From CAJBVW01 sp964457335 (GTDB lineage: Bacteria; Myxococcota_A; UBA796; SXON01), in NCBI GenBank assembly GCA_964457335.1, contig CAYWGD010000007.1, forward strand, positions 50,199-114,198: DNA of 64,000 bases, in the 5' to 3' direction. Position numbers and translations under genes: made by a program. Of this stretch, positions 23,564 to 30,778 are shown in pieces. How positions within the stretch are numbered: the first letter of the stretch is position 1; every line of letters begins with the position of its first letter. The notes under the pieces were generated by a model that was not told where the DNA came from, made no database searches, and worked only from the letters and a program-made list of their open reading frames with translations.

Positions 23564-23591
23564 CCGGCCGCCCGTATAGGTGGGCGGCCGG
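23564..23591. promoter_or_regulatory. Palindrome in the FG-GAP/RND divergent intergenic region
   Basis: A perfect 10-bp inverted repeat (CCGGCCGCCC at 23564-23573 with 23582-23591) flanks the only AT-containing octamer of the area, GTATAGGT. It lies 115 bp before the RND adaptor start. It could be an operator or a cruciform; no regulator gene is adjacent. Function is inferred from position only. Confidence 0.3.
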
Positions 23592-23705
23592 TCGCGAACC
23601 CATGCCCTCCCTGCCCGACCCCGACGCTCCCCGGAGGCCGCACGGCGCGGCCCGGTGGCGCGGGTGGAGCACGGCGGACGCTCCCGACGCGCCGGGCGGT
23701 GCCCC

Positions 23706-24737
23706 ATGAACCTCCTCCTGCTCCTCCTCCTCGGCTGCTCGCCCGAGCCCGTGGCCGCACCCGCCGCGCAGGCCGCCGCCGCCGCGCCGACGCTGCGCAC
23801 CGCGGCCGCCGAGGCCGTGCCCTGGAAGCCCACGGAGGAGCTCACCGGGAGCCTGGAGCCGGTCGCGTCCGTGCAGCTCGGCTTCGACGTGCCCGGCCGC
23901 ATCGAGGCCATCCTCGTCAAGCGCGGCGACCCCGTGAAGAAGGGCGACGCCCTCGCGCGCCTCGACGCGCGGGTGGCCGAGGCCCAGCTCGCCCAGGCCG
24001 AGGCCGCCCACGCCGGCGCCACCGCGCAGCTCGCCGCCGGCGAAGCGGCGTTCGCGCGCGTGAAGCAGCTCAAGGAGGCCGGCGGCGTCTCGGACCAGCA
24101 GTACGCCGACGCCGAGGCCGGCGTCCTCGCGGGCCGCGCCGGGGTGGACCAGGCCGCCGCCGCGGTGCGCCTCGCGCGCACGAACCTCGGCTTCCACACG
24201 CTCCGCGCCCCCATCGACGGGGTCGTCACCAACGGCCCCGACAACGCGGGCATCCTCACCGGCGCCGGCACGCCGATCTTCGTGATCGAGGACCTCTCGG
24301 CGCTCCAGGTCAAGGCGACGGCGCCCGAGTCGGCCTCCTGGCTGAAGGAGGGGCTCGACGCCATCGTGCTCCCCGGCACGCCGGGCGTCGTCGGCGGCAC
24401 GCCGGCCAGGGTCGTCCGCGTCATCCCCTCGCTCGACCAGGCCACGCGGCGCATCCCCGTGGAGATCCGGGTCGAGAGCCCGCCCGCCACGCTCAAGGCC
24501 CACGCCTTCGCGCGCGTGCGGGTCGAGGCGGGCGAGGAGGTCGCCGCCGTGGCCGTGCCCAAGGGCGCGGTCGTCGCGCGGCCGGAGTTCTGCGTGCTCG
24601 TGAGCGAGGGCGAGGCGACCCGCAAGGTGTCCGTCGAGGTCCTCGGGTACGAGGCCGAGCGCACGATCGTGCGTGGCATCGGCCTGGACGCGGGAGTGAC
24701 AGTCGTGGTCGACCCGCCCAACGGCCTGGGAGGCTGA
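23706..24737 (+). CDS. RND efflux periplasmic adaptor (membrane fusion protein)
   Basis: 343 aa from ATG 23706. The N-terminus MNLLLLLLLGC is a lipoprotein signal (Cys 11), common for these adaptors. The beta-barrel/lipoyl halves are visible: VQLGFDVPGRIEAILVKRGDPVKKGDALARLDARVAEAQLAQAEA, then a short alpha-hairpin, then TLRAPIDGVVTNGPDNAGILTGAGTPIFVIEDLSALQVKATAPES. It joins the inner-membrane pump to an outer-membrane channel. It is immediately followed by the pump gene (stop TGA, then ATG). No TolC-like gene is nearby, so the channel is encoded elsewhere. Confidence 0.93.
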   Translation: MNLLLLLLLGCSPEPVAAPAAQAAAAAPTLRTAAAEAVPWKPTEELTGSLEPVASVQLGFDVPGRIEAILVKRGDPVKKGDALARLDARVAEAQLAQAEAAHAGATAQLAAGEAAFARVKQLKEAGGVSDQQYADAEAGVLAGRAGVDQAAAAVRLARTNLGFHTLRAPIDGVVTNGPDNAGILTGAGTPIFVIEDLSALQVKATAPESASWLKEGLDAIVLPGTPGVVGGTPARVVRVIPSLDQATRRIPVEIRVESPPATLKAHAFARVRVEAGEEVAAVAVPKGAVVARPEFCVLVSEGEATRKVSVEVLGYEAERTIVRGIGLDAGVTVVVDPPNGLGG

Positions 24738-27700
24738 ATGTCCCTCTCCGACGTCGCCATCCGGCGCCCGGTCTTCACCGCGATGTTGTCGGTGGCGATC
24801 CTGGTGCTCGGCTTCCTCTCGCTCGGCCGCCTCGGCACCGACCTCTACCCCCCGGTCGACTTCCCGTTCCTGACGGTCCAGGTCGTGTACCCGGGCGCGA
24901 GCCCCGCCGACATCGAGCGCGACGTGACGCGGCCGCTCGAGGACGCGGTCGCGGGCATCTCCGGCATCGACCAGATCCAGGCGTTCGCGCGCGACAGCTA
25001 CACGCTGCTCCTCGTCCAGTTCGACATGGAGACCGACCTCGACGCGGCGACCAACGCGGTGCGCGACCGCATCGGCGGCGTGGAGGGCAAGCTCCCGGCA
25101 GGGGCGGAGAAGCCGATCATCCGGCAGATCGACATCGGTGCGCTGCCCGTGGTCGTGCTCGCGCTCTCGACGAACGGCTCCGTCAACGAGACGCGCGCGC
25201 TGGCCGACGAGCGGCTCCGGCCGTTCCTCGAGCAGGTGCCCGGCGTCGGCGCGGTCAACGTGATCGGCGGGCAGGACCGCGAGATCCACGTCGACCTCGA
25301 CCTCGACAAGCTCCGGGCGCTCGACGTCGCGCCCTCCGACGTGGCCCAGCGCATCGGCTGGGAGAACGTCTCCGTGCCGGTCGGCTCCTTCGCCGCCGGC
25401 ACCTTCGACGTCGGCATCCGCTCCGACGGCCAGCTCAAGTCGGTGGACGACCTGCGGGGCGTCGTGGTGTCGATGACGCGGGAGGGCCGCCAGGTGCGCC
25501 TCGGCGAGGTCGCCGAGGTCACCGACGACTGGACGGAGCCCGAGCGCTACGTCCGCAACAACGGACGCGCGGCCGTGGCGCTGGAGATCGTCAAGAAGTC
25601 CGGCGCCAACACCGTGGCCGTCGCGGACGGCGTGATGGCGACCCTCGCCGACGTGGTGCCCACCCTCGGCGCCGGGGCGACCTACGAGGTCATCACCGAC
25701 CAGTCGCGGGACGTGCGCGCCAACGCCCACGAGGTGTGGATCGCGATCTACTTCGGCGGCGCGATGGCGGTCCTCGTCATCCTGTTCTTCCTGCTCGACG
25801 TGCGCGGCACGATGATCAGCGCGCTGGCGCTGCCGACGTCGATCGTCGGCACGTTCGCCGCGATGTACGCGCTCGGCTTCTCGATCAACATGATGACGCT
25901 GCTGGGGATGAGCCTCGCCATCGGGCTCCTCATCGACGACGCCGTCGTCGTGCGCGAGAGCATCACCCGCCGGCTCGAGGCCGGGGACACGCCGTTCGAG
26001 GCCGCCTCCCGCGGCACCCGCGAGATCGCGCTCGCCGTGCTCGCCACGACGCTCTCGCTCGTCGCCGTGTTCGTGCCGGTCGCGTTCATGACCGGCATCG
26101 TCGGCCAGTTCTTCCGGCAGTTCGGCCTGACCATCGCCGTCGCGGTCATGCTCTCGCTGTTCGTGGCGTTCACGCTCGATCCGATGCTCTCGGCGCGGCT
26201 CTCCACGCGCGTCCACCACGGCAAGCGGACGGGGCTCCTCGGCGTCATCGAGCGCATCCTCGACGCGACGGACGACGGCTACCGCCGCGTGCTCGAGTGG
26301 GTGCTCCGCCACCAGTGGACGACCGTGGGCTTCACCGTGCTCGCGCTGATCTTCGCGGGCGGCGTGGCCACGCAGCTCCCGACGGAGTTCGCGCCCCGGG
26401 AGGACCGCGGCGAGATCCTCGCCGACCTGCGCCTGCCCGTCGGCACCGACCTGGCGGTCACCGACCGGTGGGCCCGCGAGATCGAGGCGGACCTGCGGAA
26501 GATCCCCGGCATCGAGCGCGTGTACACGATCGTCGGGCACGAGAGCCAGAAGAACCGCGCCCGGTTCCGCGTGCGCGCGATCGACAAGACGCTGCGCTCG
26601 GAGCCGATCTCCCACTACGAGGACCTCGTCCGCGCGCGCATCGCGCAGACGCCGCAGGGCACCGCGTCGATCACGATGCCCGGCATGATCGACGGCCTCG
26701 GCGACTGGCCGCCGCTCATGCTCATCATCCAGGGGGAGGACCTCGACGGGCTCCTCCAGCAGGGCGAGCGCCTGAAGAAGGTGCTGGAGGGCATCCCCGG
26801 CAGCTCCGACGTGCGCCTGACCATCGAGCCCGGCCAGCCGGAGATCAGCGTGAACATCGACCGCGCCGTGGCCTCGGACCGCGGCGTCCCCGCGGGCCTC
26901 GCGGGCTCGGTCGCGCGCATGCTCGTGGAGGGCGAGGTCGTCGGCACCCTGCGCGACGGCGGCGAGGAGGCCGACATCCGCGTACGGGCCGGCCGCGTCT
27001 ACGCGAACGACCTCGACGCGCTCCGCGCGCTCCCCGTCCCGAGCCCGCGCGGGCTCGTCACCCTCGGCGAGATCGCCACGGTCGAGATGGGCGCGGGCGC
27101 CTCCGAGATCGCGCGCTTCAACCGCATGCGCTCGGTCACCGTCACCTCGCAGCTCGCGGCCGGCGCCGCGCTCGGCCAGGTGGTGGCCGACCTGCAGGCC
27201 GCGCTCGCGAAGGAGCCGCTCCCCGACGGCTACTTCGTGCGGCTGGACGGGCAGGCCAAGGACATGGAGGAGACCGGCAAGGCGATGGGCCTCGCCATCG
27301 GCGTGGCCGCGGTCTTCGTGTTCATGGTGCTCGCGAGCCAGTTCGAGAGCCTCGCGCACCCGTTCACGCTGCTCGTGTCGGTGCCGCTCGCCATGGTCGG
27401 CGCGTTCCTCGGCCTGTTCCTCGCCGGGCACAGCATCTCGATGGGCTCGCAGATCGGCATCATCCTGCTCATGGGGCTCGTCACGAAGAACGCGATCCTG
27501 CTCGTCGACGGCGCGCTCCAGAACATCCGCGAGGGCATGTCGCCGGAGGACGCGATCCGCCTCGCCGGCCCGCGCCGCCTCCGCCCGATCCTCATGACCT
27601 CCGCGGCCATGGCGCTCGGCATGATCCCCACCGCGATCGGCACGGGCGTCGGCTCCGAGTTCCGCGCGCCGATGGCGGTCGCGGTCATCGGCGGCGTCAT

Positions 27701-27845
27701 CTCGTCGACCATCCTCACGCTCGTCGTGGTGCCGGTCGCGTTCCTGTGGGTCGAGCGGCAGCGCGCGCGTTTCGGGCGGCTCTGGCAGCGCTTCAACCCC
27801 GACGCGGCGGAGGCGTCCGCCACCGCGGACACCGCCGCGAAGTAG
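24738..27845 (+). CDS. RND (AcrB-type) efflux transporter
   Basis: 1035 aa, the usual length. It has the start signature SLSDVAIRRPVFTAMLSVAILVLGFLSLGRLGTDLYPPVDFPFLTV. The proton relay in TM4 reads GMSLAIGLLIDDAVVVRE, with two adjacent Asp. There are twelve hydrophobic helices in two sets with large periplasmic loops after TM1 and TM7. The C-terminal half holds FMVLASQFESLAHPFTLLVSVPLAMVGA and GLVTKNAILLVDGA. It expels small molecules from the periplasm/inner membrane using the proton gradient. The substrate range cannot be told, though the LIDDAVVV type is typical of HAE1 pumps. Confidence 0.95.
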   Translation: MSLSDVAIRRPVFTAMLSVAILVLGFLSLGRLGTDLYPPVDFPFLTVQVVYPGASPADIERDVTRPLEDAVAGISGIDQIQAFARDSYTLLLVQFDMETDLDAATNAVRDRIGGVEGKLPAGAEKPIIRQIDIGALPVVVLALSTNGSVNETRALADERLRPFLEQVPGVGAVNVIGGQDREIHVDLDLDKLRALDVAPSDVAQRIGWENVSVPVGSFAAGTFDVGIRSDGQLKSVDDLRGVVVSMTREGRQVRLGEVAEVTDDWTEPERYVRNNGRAAVALEIVKKSGANTVAVADGVMATLADVVPTLGAGATYEVITDQSRDVRANAHEVWIAIYFGGAMAVLVILFFLLDVRGTMISALALPTSIVGTFAAMYALGFSINMMTLLGMSLAIGLLIDDAVVVRESITRRLEAGDTPFEAASRGTREIALAVLATTLSLVAVFVPVAFMTGIVGQFFRQFGLTIAVAVMLSLFVAFTLDPMLSARLSTRVHHGKRTGLLGVIERILDATDDGYRRVLEWVLRHQWTTVGFTVLALIFAGGVATQLPTEFAPREDRGEILADLRLPVGTDLAVTDRWAREIEADLRKIPGIERVYTIVGHESQKNRARFRVRAIDKTLRSEPISHYEDLVRARIAQTPQGTASITMPGMIDGLGDWPPLMLIIQGEDLDGLLQQGERLKKVLEGIPGSSDVRLTIEPGQPEISVNIDRAVASDRGVPAGLAGSVARMLVEGEVVGTLRDGGEEADIRVRAGRVYANDLDALRALPVPSPRGLVTLGEIATVEMGAGASEIARFNRMRSVTVTSQLAAGAALGQVVADLQAALAKEPLPDGYFVRLDGQAKDMEETGKAMGLAIGVAAVFVFMVLASQFESLAHPFTLLVSVPLAMVGAFLGLFLAGHSISMGSQIGIILLMGLVTKNAILLVDGALQNIREGMSPEDAIRLAGPRRLRPILMTSAAMALGMIPTAIGTGVGSEFRAPMAVAVIGGVISSTILTLVVVPVAFLWVERQRARFGRLWQRFNPDAAEASATADTAAK

Positions 27846-27928
27846 GGTTGGCGCCCGTCCGCCGAGGGCCTACCAACGGAGGAGGACTCGACCGCGCAAC
27901 CCGCGCGGGGGCCTTTGCCGGGGGGAGA

Positions 27929-28390
27929 ATGAAGGCCACGATGCTGCTGAAGCGCGATCACCAGACGATCAACTCGCTGTTCCGCGACTTCGAGAAGCTC
28001 AAGGACGACGACACGAAGGGGCGCCAGGAGCTGTTCGCCCGCATCAAGACCGAGCTCGACGTGCACGCGCGCATCGAGGAGGAGCTGTTCTACCCGGAGC
28101 TCGCCAGGGTGGACGAGGCGTCCGACCTCGTGCGCGAGGCGCTGGCCGAGCACGACCTCGTCAAGGACCTCGCCTCGGAGATCTCCAAGCTCAAGGCGGA
28201 CGATCCCGACTACACCGCCAAGGTGACCGTGCTGCGCGAGAACGTGGAGCACCACGTCGAGGAGGAGGAAGGCGAGATCTTCCCGCTCGCGAAGAAGCAC
28301 CTCTCGACCGAGCGGCTCGAGAAGATCGCGGACCAGCTCGAGAACCGCAAGGACGAGCTCCTCAAGCAGAAGAAGCCCGCGATGGCGTAG
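27929..28390 (+). CDS. Hemerythrin HHE-domain protein
   Basis: 153 aa from ATG 27929, preceded by GGGGGAGA. It is an all-helical small protein with metal ligands in order: H11 (RDHQTI), HARIEEELFYPEL, EHDLVKDL, and NVEHHVEEEEGEIFP. This fits a four-helix hemerythrin-like bundle with a di-iron site that may bind O2/NO or act in iron/redox homeostasis. The C-terminus is Lys-rich (ENRKDELLKQKKPAMA). It lies 83 bp after the RND pump and may be separately expressed. Confidence 0.9.
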   Translation: MKATMLLKRDHQTINSLFRDFEKLKDDDTKGRQELFARIKTELDVHARIEEELFYPELARVDEASDLVREALAEHDLVKDLASEISKLKADDPDYTAKVTVLRENVEHHVEEEEGEIFPLAKKHLSTERLEKIADQLENRKDELLKQKKPAMA

Positions 28391-28521
28391 CCGGGGCGCG
28401 GTCGTCGGGGGGCGCTGGGCAGCCGCTTCGCGCTGCGTCGGCGGGGCCCGGGAGGCGCGCCGCGGCCCAGGTGCCCGGGGGGCCCGCGCGAGGATAACGG
28501 GGCCCCCCTCAGGAGACGCCC

Positions 28522-30309
28522 ATGCCGCAGCCCCGCACCCTCGTCGAGGCGCTCCTCGCCGCGCGGGCGCACCCCGCGCGCGGCTTCACGTTCGTCCCCG
28601 GCCACGGGGAGGAGCGCTTCCTCTCGTTCGCGGCGCTCGCGGACGAAGCCGACGCGCTCGGCGGGCGGCTCCTCGCGACCGGGCTCCGCCCCGGCGATCG
28701 CGTGGCGCTCGTGCTGCCGGAGCCCCGGGAGTTCGTCGTGAGCTTCTTCGGGGCCGTCTCGGCGGGGCTCGTGCCGGTGCCCATGTACCCGCCGCTCTCC
28801 CTCGGGAAGCTCGACGCCTACATGGAGAGCGCGGCGCGCATCCTCGGCGCGTCGGGCGCGCGGGCGCTGCTCACGTCGGAGCAGCTCGCGCCGCTCCTCT
28901 GGGGCCTCGTCGGCAAGGGCCGGGTGCGCGGGCTGCACACCCTGGCCGGGCTCGCCGGCACCACGCCCGTCGCGGAGCGCCCCACGGTGGGCCCCGACGA
29001 CCTCTGCTTCCTCCAGTTCACGTCCGGCAGCACGTCCGACCCGAAGGGCGTGATGGTCTCGCACGCGAACCTGCTCGCGAACACCGAGGCGTCGGCGGTG
29101 CACGGCGCCGCGCTCGACCCGTCGCGCGACCGGCTGGTGAGCTGGCTCCCGCTCTACCACGACATGGGCCTCATCGGGTTCGTGGTGGCGCCGGTCGTCA
29201 TGGCGGTCCCGACGTGGCTCATCCCCACGCTGGCCTTCGTGAAGCAGCCCAACCTCTGGATGGACACCGTCGACCGCGTGGGCGGCACGGTCACGTTCGG
29301 GCCGAACTTCGCGTTCGCGCTCGCCGCCCGCCGGGCCACCGAGGAGCACCTCGCCCGCTGGAAGCTCGGCCAGCTGCGGCTCGTGGGCTGCGGCGCCGAG
29401 CCGATCCAGGCGGAGACCCTCCGGCTGTTCACGCGCACCTTCGCGCGCTGCGGCCTCCCGGCCTCCGCCCCGCTCCCCGCGTACGGCATGGCGGAGGCGA
29501 CGCTCGCGGTGGCGTTCAAGCCGCGCGACGACACCTTCCGCACCGTGACCTTCGACGCGCTCCGCTTCTGCGAGACGAGCGAGGTGGTGCCGGTGCCCGA
29601 GGGGTCCGACGGGCCGACACAGACGCTCGTGAGCTGCGGACGGAGCTTCCCCGGGCACGCCGTGACCATCGTCTCGGACGACGGCGCCGAGCTGCCCGAG
29701 GGCGTGGAGGGGCAGATCGTGGTGCGCGGCCCCAGCGTGACGGCCGGCTACTGGGAGAACCCCGACGCGACCGCGGCGGTGTTCGTGGACGGCGCGGTGC
29801 GCACCGGCGACCTCGGCTTCGTGCTGGACGGCGAGCTCTACGTGTCCGGGCGCCAGAAGGACCTCGTCATCCTCAACGGCCGCAACCACCACCCGCAGTC
29901 GATCGAGTGGGAGGCGGGGGAGGTGCCCGGCGTGCGCAAGGGCAACGTGGTGGCCTTCTCCCGGCCCGGGGCGACCACCGAGGAGCTCGTGATCGTGGTG
30001 GAGCGCGGCAAGGACGCGCCGACCGACGCCGCGCTCGCGGAGGCCGTGGCGAACCGCGTGCGCGAGGAGCTGGCGCTGCCGGTCGCGGACGTGGTGGTCC
30101 TGCCCGCGGGCGCCTTGCCCAAGACGAGCTCGGGCAAGCTGCAACGCCGAAAGACCCGCGACCAGTACCTGGCCGGGGTCCTCGGGAGGGACGGGGTGCG
30201 CACCCTCGGCGCGGGCGCGGAGCGCGTCACAGCCGCGAAGCACCTCGCCCGCTCGTTGTTCGCGCGGGTGAAGCACGGCGTGGGGCGCATGGCGGGCACG
30301 GAGGACTGA
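28522..30309 (+). CDS. Fatty acyl-AMP ligase (FAAL)
   Basis: 595 aa from ATG 28522 with AGGAGA just upstream. The adenylation motifs are complete: FLQFTSGSTSDPKGVMVSHANLL (residues ~169-190), SWLPLYHDMGLIG, YGMAEATLA, GRSFPGHAVTIV, RTGDLGF, SGRQKDLVILNGRNHHPQSIE and the C-terminal LPKTSSGKLQRRKTR. Enzymes with this pattern activate fatty acids to acyl-adenylates for transfer to a carrier or PKS/NRPS. Here no carrier protein, PKS or NRPS gene is adjacent, so the acceptor is unknown; it could feed an unlinked pathway. Confidence 0.93.
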   Translation: MPQPRTLVEALLAARAHPARGFTFVPGHGEERFLSFAALADEADALGGRLLATGLRPGDRVALVLPEPREFVVSFFGAVSAGLVPVPMYPPLSLGKLDAYMESAARILGASGARALLTSEQLAPLLWGLVGKGRVRGLHTLAGLAGTTPVAERPTVGPDDLCFLQFTSGSTSDPKGVMVSHANLLANTEASAVHGAALDPSRDRLVSWLPLYHDMGLIGFVVAPVVMAVPTWLIPTLAFVKQPNLWMDTVDRVGGTVTFGPNFAFALAARRATEEHLARWKLGQLRLVGCGAEPIQAETLRLFTRTFARCGLPASAPLPAYGMAEATLAVAFKPRDDTFRTVTFDALRFCETSEVVPVPEGSDGPTQTLVSCGRSFPGHAVTIVSDDGAELPEGVEGQIVVRGPSVTAGYWENPDATAAVFVDGAVRTGDLGFVLDGELYVSGRQKDLVILNGRNHHPQSIEWEAGEVPGVRKGNVVAFSRPGATTEELVIVVERGKDAPTDAALAEAVANRVREELALPVADVVVLPAGALPKTSSGKLQRRKTRDQYLAGVLGRDGVRTLGAGAERVTAAKHLARSLFARVKHGVGRMAGTED

Positions 30310-30332
30310 CTCCGCGCCCGCCGGCGTTCAGG

Positions 30333-30728
30333 CTACCAGGGCGCCTTCTCGCTGCCGTCGAACACGAGGTAGAAGTAGGCGCCGGTGTCGCGGCTGTAGG
30401 CGGACACGACCGCGTCCTCCACGGCCGGCACGTAGTACACGCTCGTGCGCTCGTCCGACTCCTCCGCGGAGTAGTAGCGCTCGCCCAGGGTGTACTCGCC
30501 GACGGTGATGTACACCGGGGAGGTCGCCTCGACCGTGGCCTCGATCCGGAACCAGTTCATGTTCCCGCCGAGCTCGCGGTACGTGCCCCAGTACCAGTCG
30601 GGGGGGAGGATGGAGCCGTTGCCGCCGAGGGAGATGCTCAGGCAGCTGGGCGTCAGGCAGATGTTGCTGCCGGGCAGCTCGAAGGCGTTGGCGTCGGTGG
30701 AGACGAGGGCGGCAAGGAGCAGGTACAT
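30333..30728 (-). CDS. Small secreted protein of unknown function
   Basis: 131 aa from ATG 30728 with a signal peptide (MYLLLAALVSTDANA). Mature residues are rich in Tyr/Trp/Gly and predicted beta structure (DWYWGTYRELGGNMNWFRIEATVEA, VGEYTLGERYYSAEESDERTSVYYVP). Two Cys (NICLTPSC) could form a disulphide. No family is recognised. It is divergent from the Ser/Thr kinase gene, with 50 bp between the starts, so the two could share control. Confidence 0.65.
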   Translation of the reverse strand: MYLLLAALVSTDANAFELPGSNICLTPSCLSISLGGNGSILPPDWYWGTYRELGGNMNWFRIEATVEATSPVYITVGEYTLGERYYSAEESDERTSVYYVPAVEDAVVSAYSRDTGAYFYLVFDGSEKAPW

Positions 30729-30778
30729 TTGGGTGACCTCCGCAGTGCCAGGTTGCAACCCCCGTGCCAGGGTGCTCG

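Noticed and set aside
23459..23705. Protein coding in the stretch before the RND adaptor gene
   Set aside because: The open frame continues upstream of ATG 23706, but only that ATG yields a lipoprotein signal, and the upstream codons are Arg/Pro-biased.
22022..27928. Very long plus-strand open frame continuing into the hemerythrin gene
   Set aside because: It is an Arg/Pro/Gly/Ala-rich shadow of the FG-GAP, RND adaptor and RND pump genes, caused by the rarity of stops at high G+C. Only the last 153 residues are the real hemerythrin gene.
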